From: Voacanga thouarsii
Taxonomy: Eukaryota; Streptophyta; Magnoliopsida; Gentianales; Apocynaceae
Assembly (NCBI GenBank): GCA_026120185.1
Contig: JANUWF010001213.1
Coordinates: 496,001 to 560,000, forward strand
Direction of reading: 5' to 3'
DNA: 64,000 bases
Both the position numbers and the translations under genes were made by a program. How positions within the stretch are numbered: position 1 is the first letter of the stretch; each line of letters begins with the position of its first letter. The notes under the pieces were generated by a model. It did not search any database and was not told the origin of the DNA. It worked only from the letters and a program-made list of their open reading frames with translations. Below, one piece after another: positions 47,500-57,272 of the stretch.

Positions 47500-48420
47500 T
47501 TGATCCGCATTCCCCTCAAAGTCTACTTGTTCCATAGATTGATCATCAATTGCTCCTATAGATTATGATTTATGGTTTGGGTGACTACCTCTACAAAAAT
47601 CACAACACATTACTTGGACTTAAGGATTTGTGTTCATTTTTTTTGTGAGAGCTTCTAAGTTTGCTTCTACACCTGCCATTGCATCAATGCAATACATCCC
47701 TTGCATTCGAGCCCTTGGCTTTGCCCATGAATAGTTGTTCATTGCTAGGCTCTCAATCAAATATCTCAATTCTTCAGGTGTTTTGGTGGATGTAGAACAA
47801 CTAGAGGATGCATCCAAAAGTTACTTAGTAGCAAAATTCAACACATTGTGAAAGGTTACCGTTTAGAATCCTATGCCCAATCCACGATGTGAGCATCTTC
47901 TGAATAATTCTTTCCAACGCTCCTAACAATCATACAATATCTCACCCTCTATTTGAACAAATGATAAGATATCATTTTTTAGTTTAGTAGCCCTAGTTGG
48001 GGGATAGTACTTTGTAAGAAATTTTTGTGCTAAATCATCCCAAGTAGTAAGCAAACCCGGAGGTAGAGATTTAAGCCAAGATTTTTCCATATCGTGAAGT
48101 GAAAATAGGAATAGACTTAATCTTATTACATCTTTAGATACACCATTCAGCCTCAGAGTGTCACAGATCTCAAGAAAGCTTGCAATATGTGCATTGGGAT
48201 CCTTATTGGGGAGTCCATCAAACTATACCATCTACAGCACCATTTGAATGAATGAGGGTTTCAGGTCGAAGTTGTTTGCTTCCACTCTAGGTCTCAAGAT
48301 AATTAGTTCAATTCCATGGAGTGAAGGTCATGCATAGTCGCCCATGGTTTTCCTTCCATTTCCACTTCATGACTCTTCTCCATAAATTCTAACATTATCA
48401 CGATTCGGATCCATGCCTGC
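47500..48420 (-). pseudogene. gypsy gag fragment, inverted next to LTR-D
   Basis: The minus strand reads a gypsy gag (Retrotrans_gag) from about 48410 down. DPNRDNVRIYGEE is at the start, then a GLPNKDPNAHI-like block with LEICDTLRLNG (near 48215-48150), FSLHDMEKSWLKSLPPG and WDDLAQKFLTKYYPP (near 48040-48000), and LKNDILSFVQIEG. The C-terminus at 47620-47817 has a LRYLIESLAMNNYSWAK stretch, and CDFCRGSHPNHK near 47580 is a zinc-knuckle remnant. Several stops and frameshifts interrupt it. It points away from LTR-D, so the junction near 47500 is a rearrangement. Confidence 0.75.
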
Positions 48421-48619
48421 CTAATTTTCCAAAAGCACAAACAATGTACCTCCTCCCAAATTTCAAGTTTTACTAGACTCTTGCCTCCCTCTCCTCAACC
48501 TTCTTAAAATTCTTTGTATCTCTAGGTAAAATTTTCCAAGTGTCCTTAAATTCTCCAATTCATATAAGAAAAGATTTTCCTTCAATCAAAGAACGAAAAA
48601 AAAAAAAAAAAAAGCGTTC
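48421..48619. other. spacer with poly-A run
   Basis: Non-coding. It ends in an A run (about 48594-48614) just before the CACTA terminus at 48620. Confidence 0.4.
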
Positions 48620-49050
48620 ACTACAAGAAAATTGTTAATCTGCCACGGACATTTGTTACGAAAAAAATTCCGTGGCAATTTGCCATAGATTTGCCAAGAA
48701 AAAAGATAAGACATAGCAAATTTCCATGGCAATGTAATTGTAGCCAATCCGTAGCTATTTGTCACGGACTTGCAATGGATATTGTAGCAACTAGCAATGC
48801 AAAGATGTTTCCCTCACAATTCCGTAGCAAAAAAAAAAAAAAAAAAAAAAAAAAGACAGGGGAAAAATTAGCCACCAATTTGCATTGGAAAATAATATTG
48901 ATATAAACCTCCGTAGCAAATCTGTGGCAATTTGCCACGGAATAAAGTACTTTCAAATTAATTAGATTGCGACAGAATTAAGTATTTCCTAACTAGTTTC
49001 GTGGCAAATCCATGGCAATCTATTAGAGATTTGCCACAGATTTATTTTTT
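48620..49050. mobile_element. CACTA-like terminus with CCGTGGCAA subterminal repeats
   Basis: CACTACAAGAAAATTG at 48620 is a canonical plant CACTA end. Direct and inverted copies of CCGTGGCAATTTGCCA-type words follow (near 48645-48700, 48900-48940 and 49000-49040), the subterminal arrangement of these elements. The same words recur at 54830-54890, 55258-55300 and 55650-55730 beyond the copia insertion. No matching right end was found in the window. Confidence 0.65.
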
Positions 49051-49303
49051 TCTTTTTTATTCTATTTTTTATTCTATTAATTTGTATGAATATTTGTTCC
49101 ATACCTTAAAATTCCTGATCTTATCTTTAGTTGATTTTAAAAAAAAAATTCTTTCTTATTTGTAGTTAAAAATTTTCATTTCTTTCTATCTTTCTATTTA
49201 TAATTTGACAACAAAAGTCATTGGGAATATCAGTGCAATTAACTATATTACCATTTAGAATATTCAAAAAATATTTTAGTTAAAGTAGGGATAAAAAGAC
49301 TAA
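49051..49303. repeat. ~0.4 kb tandem array, left part
   Basis: Contains the unit words GACAACAAAAGTCATTGGGA and AACTATATTACCATTTAGAA that recur beyond the copia element (54723 onward). The copia element split the array, leaving ACTAA on both sides. Confidence 0.7.
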
Positions 49304-49654
49304 TGTTATAAAATTTGGATAGTGTTAGAATAAAATCTACACACTACACACTAATAAAACTCTGACTATTCTTTGTACAAGAATTTCTCTCTTTCTTTTC
49401 TCTCACAATTTTCTCTAATCTTTCTTTTACAAAATAATGGTGTATTACAAGCTTAGAGAATAGCTCTATTTATAGAGCTCTAATTAGTGGAATACATCAT
49501 GGCATACATCATCTTCCACTAATCTTAATTAGTGGTGTCTCCATTAAATGATGGACATCCATAAAAATCTTCTCTAATAATTCACATAAATCCATAATTA
49601 GTGGAGCCTCCACTAATTAATGGAACTTCCAATAATTTTAAGATATTCATAACA
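49304..49654 (-). repeat. copia 3' LTR, 351 bp
   Basis: TG..CA-bounded LTR. On the minus strand it follows a polypurine tract. Its counterpart is at 54144-54494. Confidence 0.9.
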
Positions 49655-49665
49655 CTCCCCCTTGG
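49655..49665 (-). other. copia polypurine tract
   Basis: On the minus strand AAGGGGGAG directly abuts the LTR, the expected plus-strand priming site. Confidence 0.82.
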
Positions 49666-49789
49666 ATGTCCATCCATTACATAAAGAATATGTCTCGTTA
49701 AAACCTTACTAGATAAAAACCCAGTGGAAAAAATATCTAGTGAAGGAAAAAGAGTACACTATTCTATATGTCTGTTTATTACTCCCCCT

Positions 49790-51690
49790 GATGAGCTAAG
49801 TCCTTTAAATCTTTAAATCGACGCATATCAATTATATATCTCAACTTCTCAAATGTTGTAGTCGATAAAATCTTCGTGAAAATATCTGTGAGGTTATCAC
49901 ATGACCAAATTTGTAGCACATCAATTTCACCTTTCTTCTGGAGTTTGGTGGCCTATGTTGTGTTCGATCTCCTTTAATATATCCTCCTCGTAATTGCACT
50001 ATGCAAGCTGCATTCTCTTCATAAAGAGGAGTTGGAATATTTCTGATATATAATAATCCACAACTTTCTTGGATATAATGAATCATTCTCTACTTGCTTC
50101 ATGAATAGCTGTAATTTCAACATAATTTGAAGAAGTAGCTGCTTGGAGATATCGGAGGACTTGTTTAATTCCATTCTAATGTCGTCGTGTTGGTGAAGAA
50201 CTAAATCTTACTAATAAATTGACAGCAAAAGCAATATCAGGTCGTGTATTATTAGCAAGATAATCAATGCACCAATTGCACTGAGATATGATACTTCAGG
50301 ACCAAGAAGTTCTTCATCCTCTTCTTGGGGTTGGAAAAGATCTTTATTCACATCTAATGACCGGACGATCATTGAATACTCAATGGATATGCTTTGTCCA
50401 TGCTAAATCTTTTTAGAACTTTTGTTGTATATGTTGAATAAATGTTCTACTTGCCAAATGTTCAATTTATAAACCAAGGCAAAGTGTAATTTTACGACCA
50501 TCCTTGATGTCGAATAATCAATTGTTTCTTGGAACTCTTCAGGAGTTCCAATAAGATTAATATCATCAATATATATAACTAATATCACAAATTTAGAATC
50601 AAATTTCTTAATAAAAACACATGGACATACCTGGTCATTTTTAAATCTCGCTTTCAATCACTATTCACTAAGATGAATGAACCACATGCGCCCAGATTGC
50701 TTCAGGCCATATAATGATTTCTGCAACTTGATGGAGTAATTTTCACGAGGATAATGTTTATATGCTTCAGGCATATGAAATCCTTCAGGGATTTTCATGT
50801 AAATATCATTTTCTAAATTTCCATACAAGTAAGCAGTGATAACATCTAATAGGCGCATATCTATCTTTTCATGTACTGCTAAACTGATAAGATATCGGAG
50901 TATAATAGCATCAACAATAGGAGAATAAGTTTTATCATAATCAATACCTGGTCATTGTGAAAAACCTTGGGCTACTAACCGTGCTTTATATCGTACGATT
51001 TCATTATTTTCATTGCGTTTTCGCACAAATATCCATTAGTAGCCATTAGGTTTTACACCTTTTGGTGTTCGGACTGCAGGTCTGAAGACTTCACGTTTTG
51101 TCAATGTATTTAACTTCGATTGAATCGCATCTTTCCATTGCAGCCAATCTTTTCTATACCAACATTCATTAACTGATATTGGTTTAGGATCATCATTATC
51201 CTGTGTAACATCAAAAGATATATTGGATACAAATATATTATCAATAACAGTTTCTATCCGATTCCAACTTCTACCGGAAGTGGTATAATGGATAGAAATT
51301 TCAATATTACTTTCATCAACTTCTGGTTCTTTGTCATCAATATGAATATCTGGAACATTTAATCCTCTTTCCTTTCGAGGATTTTTATCTTTAGAACCAA
51401 GAGTTCGGTCACGCTTCTGGCATGTTTTTGGCTCAACAGCTATAGGTATAATCTTTTGTTCTGCTGGAACTTCAAGTTGAATAGGAGCATCTATAGCTGG
51501 AATATGCAATTTTGTTACTCTTCTGGAGTCAACAAAAGCATCTGGAATTTGATTTGCAATGCTTTACAAATGCATTACACTGTTGAACTTCAAGTTCACA
51601 CATGCTTGTATGCGGATCAAGATAATTTATAATGTTGTCCAATCAAGATCTTTCTTATACTATTTCTGTTCTCCCCATAATTTAGGGAAT
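49790..51690 (-). pseudogene. copia pol remnant: integrase end, reverse transcriptase, RNase H
   Basis: On the minus strand, from about 51690, the frame pieces are the integrase-to-RT linker (IANQIPDAFVDS, HIPAIDAPIQLEVP), then WKDAIQSKLNTLTKREVF (about 51120). RT follows with LLDVITAYLYGNLENDIYMK, IPEGFHMPEA and LQKSLYGLKQSGRMW (50858-50690), and VIYIDDINLIGTPEEF (near 50560). RNase H has NIPTPLYEENAACI and RGGYIKGDRTQH (50086-49940), where the family's DN is EN. Frameshifts and stops occur near 51030, 50660 and 50100. The upstream integrase core and protease are absent. Confidence 0.84.
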
Positions 51691-51886
51691 AATGATTTCA
51701 TAAGAGAATAATGAAAAAGAAAAGGAAATGTAAGAACATGATGACAAGTAGGAAATGCCAAGACATTTATTATAAAAATCTCCTTTTTTTTTTTCTTTTC
51801 CCGGTACCGACTTTTCCTCTTCCTCTCTTGTCTTTTCTTCTCTTCCGACCCTCTACCTACTATCTACCTCTTCTCCTTCCACATAC

Positions 51887-51926
<40 letters not shown>

Positions 51927-52009
51927 CGATATATATCTCAATCATCAGTCATTAGTAAACATCAAAAACAAAAGCCATAAAGCAGATATAGAGACTCGTA
52001 ATTCATTTG
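51691..52009 (+). other. upstream sequence of the captured RKD gene (inferred)
   Basis: Pyrimidine-rich DNA (CCTCTTCCTCTCTTGTC near 51828) followed by a TATATA run (51890-51920). It is not copia-like. It may be the promoter and 5' leader of the RKD gene, acquired together with it. The junction to copia pol is somewhere near 51690. Confidence 0.4.
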
Positions 52010-53329
52010 AGACATGGTCAAATTTTGACTTAGTTTCTGCAGCAGATTTTGATGTATTTTGCTTTCCAAGCCAACCGCTTTTTCCTAATTCTAAGGCAGA
52101 AGATTTTAATATGTTATCCTTTCCAAGCCAACCGCTTCCTCCTAATTTCAGGTGAGATACCTTTAAGGGCTTCCTTTTTTTTTTTTTTTTTTAGTGTGCT
52201 TGATAATGAAATTAAACTATCTTTTGGTTTGTTTTGATGTAAATCAGTGAACATACTGCTTGGGACCAATTTGATCTGCCCATGTAAGAGACTGCTTTTG
52301 ATGTTGTTCCTCTTGATGCTATTCCTCTGAATGAGGATATGCTTGTGCATGATCCTTTCTACTCTCTATTAGATTTTGAACAAAGCCAGAATATGATTCC
52401 AGGTTATCATATATTCAAACACAGGTTTTGAATGGTATTATCTTTACTGATATTATTTTCTTTTTCTAGGAGAAATAATGAGTGGTATTGGTAATGAAGT
52501 CGGAGTGAGGACCCATGACATGCATAATATCGAAGTTCAAGATATTATTTCAGACGAAATTCCTATAGAGAATAAAAGGATTAAGAGGCAGAGAGAGAAG
52601 AAAGGCAATAACTCCCAGACACTATCAAGAGAAACCATTTCGCAGTACTTTTACCTGCCAATCAAGAGCGCGGCCAAAGAACTGAATATTGGCATAACCC
52701 AGTCTCAAGAAAAGATGTAGGGAGTTAGAAATTCGTCGATGGCCTCACAGGAAGTTGATGAGCTTGGAGACCCTAATCCAGAATGTTCAAGTTCTCTCTC
52801 ACACACACTTATAATTTGCAAGTATGAAACTATGAAAGATTTATAAGTAAATAACCGATGATATCACTTCGATTTACAGGAGATGCAAAATAAAGAAGAA
52901 GGAGGACATATGGCTGAGAAGAAGTTGAAAGAAGCCATTAAGATACTGGAATATGAAAAGCAGTTAGTGGAAGAAAGTCCTGATATGTAGTTGGAGGACC
53001 AAACACAAAAATGGAGACAAGCATGCTTCAAGGCCAAATATAATGAGAAACTTAAGTATAATAAACTTAAGGGGATCATAAAATCCCAAGACTCATTTCA
53101 CAGTAACTTCACGGCTAATTCTGCTGCTAGTCTAGATGCTGGCTCAAAAGGGAAGGAAAAGGAGGAGGATGCCGAAGAAGAGGAGCTGAAGTCCATAATT
53201 GCTAATTGTTTGTCTTCCTCTAATGTAAATATTGAAAAAGAACAATTACAAACATTCATCTTAAATTTGTCAGCTCAATTGCAAAAGAGAAACTACAAAC
53301 ATGTATCCTCAAGTTCATGTGAACACTAG
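52010..53329 (+). pseudogene. RKD: RKD-type RWP-RK transcription factor pseudogene inside a copia element
   Basis: Four exon-like blocks with GT..AG introns read as an RKD protein, a plant RWP-RK factor active in egg cells and embryogenesis. They are ~52010-52151 (ends CAG/GTGAGA), 52248-52402, 52470-52789 and 52880-53329. Phases agree across the introns. Exon 2 gives SEHTAWDQFDLPM then a stop, then PLNEDMLVHDPFYSLLD. Exon 3 gives LSRETISQYFYLPIKSAAKE. After a one-base frameshift near 52705 it gives RRWPHRKLMSLETLIQNVQ, the RWP-RK motif. Exon 4 gives an EKKLKEAIKILEYEKQL coiled segment, a TAG at 52988 (family Gln), then LEDQTQKWRQACFKAKY. AATAAA lies ten bases after the end. The first-exon start is unclear. 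The gene is antisense to the retroelement and non-functional. Confidence 0.87.
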
Positions 53330-53399
53330 TGATATGAATAAAAGATGTGATGCTTATTATTAATGGAAATATCCTTTTCCCTTTCTATTTCACTTCAGG

Positions 53400-54088
53400 T
53401 GGCTAGTATTTCTCTGTGATAAGGGAAATATCGAGTGTGTCCATGACCATAACCACAGTCACTGCCACAATTACGACTAGAATGATGGCCTCTGCTAAAG
53501 CCAACAACATTCACTTCTGGGAGTGCTGTTGAGCCAGTTCATTTGGCTTCATGATTGCTCAATAATAACTCATGTTAAATCTGTACACTTTGGATACTCT
53601 ATTTTTCGATATTATTGCTGCAGGACAATATTCGAGGCATGAAAAGTGGAAAATGTCTTCTCCAATATATCTTCATCAATAACTTTTTCTCCGCATATTT
53701 TTAACTGAGATGTAATTTTATACATTACAAAGCTATATTCATTCACGGTTTTAAAATTTTGCAACCTCAGGTGAAACCATTCATACCGTGCAGTGGGTAG
53801 TACGACCATCTTCAGGTGGTCAAATCTTTCTTTTAAATTTACCCACAGGACATATGGATCTTTTTCGATAAGATATTCCATTTTCAAATTTTCATCGAGA
53901 TGACGACGAATAAAAATCAAAACTTTAGCCTTGTGTTGTGTAGATGCACTATTATTTGCTTGAATAGTTTTACTAAGGCCTTCAACATTTAGATACATTT
54001 CTGCATCGAGAAACCATAACATATAATTTTTTCCAGAAATATCAAGGGCTACAAATTCGAGTTTAGCAAGGTTAGCCATAAAGATCAA
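53400..54088 (-). pseudogene. copia gag
   Basis: The 158-residue minus-strand frame at 53612-54088 is a copia gag: LVALDISGKNYMLWFLDAE-like start, IRRHLDENLKMEYLIEKDPY, LWVNLKERFDHLK, WFHLRLQNFKTVNEY and ICGEKVIDEDILEKT. Beyond a frameshift near 53610 the C-terminal tail continues to about 53400 (NHEA.. then TGSTALPEVNVVGFSRG), where RKD-derived sequence begins. The start lies about 55 bases inside the primer site, as usual. Confidence 0.83.
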
Positions 54089-54130
54089 TAAATGCGTACC
54101 TGTCTTCTGGCTTTTGTAACGGTAGAGACT

Positions 54131-54143
54131 CGTGCTGATAACG
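54131..54143 (-). other. copia primer-binding site
   Basis: On the minus strand CGTTATCAGCACG directly adjoins the 5' LTR, the position and form of a copia tRNA primer site. The tRNA species is not assigned. Confidence 0.65.
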
Positions 54144-54494
54144 TGTTATAAAATTTAGGTAGTGTTAGAATAAAATCTACACACTACACACTAATAAAAC
54201 TCTAACTATTCTTTGCACAAGAATTTCTCTCTTTCTTTTCCCTCACAATTTTCACTAATCTTTCTTTCACAAAATAATGGTGTATTACAAGCTTAGAGAA
54301 TAGCTTTATTTATAAAGCTCTAATTAGTGGAATACATCATGGCATACATCATCTTCCACTAATCTTATCTAGTGGTGTCTCCACTAAATGGTGGACATCC
54401 ATAAAAACCTTCTCTAATAATTCACATAAATCCATAATTAGTGGAGCCTCCACTAATTAATGGAGCTTCCAATAATTTTAAGATATTCATAACA
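54144..54494 (-). repeat. copia 5' LTR, 351 bp
   Basis: Same length as 49304-49654 with about 15 differences by eye. ACTAA follows at 54495. Confidence 0.9.
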
Positions 54495-55920
54495 ACTAAG
54501 AATTTTTTTTTCTAATTTTTTATTTTTATTTTTATTCAATCCATTTTGATTAAACTGGTCAAATGTTTTATAAATATTTTTTATCTCTAATTTATTTATT
54601 CTTGAAAAAAGAACTGATACAAATCTAAAATAGAATGTAATATTTTTGTGTGTCGAAATATATGTGTATTAAAATAAAAAATTTTAAAGATATGATATAT
54701 ATATATATATATATTTACAACAAAAGCCATTGATAATTTAGTGCAATTAAATATATCACCATTTAGAATATACAAAAAATATGTTAGGTAAAATAGTGAT
54801 AAAAAGAATAAAAAAATTTTATTATGTGTTCTGTGGCAAATCCGTGGCAATCTGCCACGGACTATGTTAGCCCGTGGCAAATCCCAAGCAAATTGTAAGA
54901 GATTTTCCATAGATTTATTTTTCCTTTTTTATTCTAAATTTTATTATATTTAATTTTTTCCATACTTTTTGATTAAAATGGTCAAATGCTTTATAAACAT
55001 TTTTTTTTATTTCTAACTTATTTATTCTTGAAAAAGACTCGATACGAATTTAAAATAGAATGTACTATTTTTGTGTGTCAAAATATATGTGTGTATTAAA
55101 ATAAAAAATTTTAAATATATGATATAATTTTTTTTTTTTTTTGACAACAAATGCCATTGGAAATATCAATGCAATTAATTATATTACCATTTAGAATATA
55201 AAAAAAATTATGTTAGATAAAATAGTGATAAAAGGAATAAGAAAATTTTATTATTTATTCCGTGGCAAATCCCTAACAAATTGCAAGGGATTTTCCATGG
55301 ATTTTCCCCCCTTTTTTATTCTAATTTTTGCTATATTTATTTTTATTCCATACATTTTGATTAAAATGGTCAAATGTTTTATAAACATTTTGTTTTTTTT
55401 ATCTCTAACTTATTTATTCTTGAAAAAGAATTGATACGAATTTAAAATAGAATGTAATATATGTTTTTGTGTTGAAATATATGTGTGTATGAAATTAAAA
55501 TATTTTAAAGATATGATATAATTTTTTTATTTTAACAACAAAAGCCATTGGAAATATCAGTGCAATTAACTATATTACCATTTAAAATATACAAAAAATA
55601 TGTTAGGTAAAATAGTGATGCAAAGAATAAGAAAAAAATTTTATTATGCGTTCCGTAGCAAATCCGTGGTGGATTGTGTTAGTCCGTGACAAATCCCTAG
55701 CAAATTGCGAGGGATTTGCCACAGATTTATTTTTTTCTTTTTTATTTTTATTTATATTATATTTATTTTTATTCCATAAATTTTGATTAAAATGGTCAAA
55801 TGTTTTATAAATATTTTATTTTTTTATCTCTAACTTATTTATTATTGAAAAAAAATTGATACGAATTTAAAATAGAATGTAATATTTTTGTGTGTTTTAA
55901 AATAAAAAATTTTAAAGATA

Positions 55921-55954
<34 letters not shown>

Positions 55955-56010
55955 ACAACAAAAGCCATTGGAAATATCAGTGCGGTTAACTATATTAAAT
56001 TTATTTATTT
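54495..56010. repeat. ~0.4 kb tandem array with CCGTGGCAAA words, right part
   Basis: About three and a half units of 390-425 bp. AAGCCATTGG recurs near 54723, 55150, 55543 and 55965, and ATTAAAATGGTCAAATG near 54968, 55357 and 55780. Most units contain CCGTGGCAAATCC with GGATTTGCCA-type partners. It continues the array left of the copia element and probably belongs to the CACTA-like element at 48620. Non-coding. Confidence 0.8.
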
Positions 56011-56440
56011 TATTTTATTAAACAAATTAAAATAAGTGGACTTTAAAAAAATAGTAAATTTACGTTCAAAAAATGATTATTTCATATTCAATGGCGCCTA
56101 TCTTTGTAAATGCATTGGGTTTTCAGTATTTTTGCAGATATTTTGTAAGATTACATGCCAAAATATATGCGATTATCTTTAAATTTATGTATATGAATAT
56201 GTATATATATATATATATATATATATGTAAATGAATATGTGTGTGTGTGTGTATATACACACACACATATTCATTTACATATATAAATATATTCATATAT
56301 ATATATATATATGTATGTATGTGTGTGTACTTAAATAAGTGTGGGGTGTTTGTGAGTATGTATGCAAATGTGAATGTGTGTGTGTGTGTGTGTGTGTGTA
56401 CTTAAGTATGTGTGGTGTGTATATATATATACATACACAC

Positions 56441-56471
<31 letters not shown>

Positions 56472-56580
56472 TATACACACACCACACATACTTATATATA
56501 TATTGTGTATGAATTTATCTATGTATATTATGGGTTATGTATGCATGAATTTATGTATGTATATAGATATGTTTTGCCAA
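56011..56580. repeat. microsatellite cluster (AT, GT/AC, TATG)
   Basis: Alternating (AT)n, (GT)n and (TATG)n runs, several as inverted pairs able to fold (for example GTGTGTGTGTGTATATACAC near 56240). Frames across it are low-complexity Tyr/Cys/His/Val runs without meaning. Confidence 0.88.
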
Positions 56581-57272
56581 ATAATTTAGCATAATCTCTA
56601 CTTAAAAGCCCAAAAGCTAATTCATTTACAAAGATTATAATATCAAATTAATGATTCAACCATTAGATTTGTTAAAATTATTACAATAAGCATTATGGCT
56701 AAATTTGAAGGTAATCGGATATGTTTTTTCACATAATCTATTATAATCTCTACATAAATGCCCAAAACCTAATGCATTTATAAATATAAGGATATCGAAT
56801 TAATAATCCAACTGTTAAATTTGTTAAAACTTCTTAAAAAATTATCACGACCGAATATAAAAATAATCGAATATCTTTTGCCACAAAATCTAGTATAATA
56901 TCTAGATAAAAGCCCAAAATCTAATGCATTTATGTATATTAGTATATTAAATTAACGATCCAACCGTTAGATTTCTTAAAATTACTAAAATAAGTATTTT
57001 GGCCAAATTGAAGGTAATAAGATTTGTTTTGCCACATGATCTATCATAATATTTACATAATAGCTCAAAACCTATTGCATTTAAAAAGATTAGCATATCA
57101 AATTAATGATCCAACCGTTAGAGTTGTTAAAATTGCTTTAAAAAGTATTATTGCCAAATTTGTAGGTAATGAGATATGTTTTGCCATATACTGTAGCATA
57201 ATCTCTATATAAAAGCCCAAAACCTAATACATTTATGAATGTTACCATCTCAAATTAATGATCCAATGGTTA
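56581..57272. repeat. ~150 bp tandem array, 4-5 copies
   Basis: AAGCCCAAAACCTAATGCAT-like words recur near 56604, 56757, 56905, 57061 and 57210. TTAATGATCCAACCGTTAGA lies in the middle of each unit. The array is cut by the LTR at 57273. Confidence 0.82.

Larger units (their letters stand above)
49304..54494 (-). mobile_element. copia element with intact LTRs carrying a captured RKD gene
   Basis: Two 351 bp LTRs (49304-49654 and 54144-54494) start TGTTATAAAATTT and end ATTCATAACA. ACTAA flanks the element on both sides (49299-49303 and 54495-54499). On the minus strand the order is 5' LTR, primer site, gag, then 1.6 kb of non-viral sequence with a plus-strand RKD pseudogene, then integrase C-terminus, reverse transcriptase and RNase H remnants, polypurine tract and 3' LTR. 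Protease and the integrase core are absent. By eye the LTRs differ at about 15 of 351 positions. The element is defective and was presumably mobilised in trans. Confidence 0.88.

Noticed and set aside
56293..56594. Frames rich in Tyr, Cys, His and Val
   Set aside because: They are translations of (TATG)n and (GT)n microsatellites.
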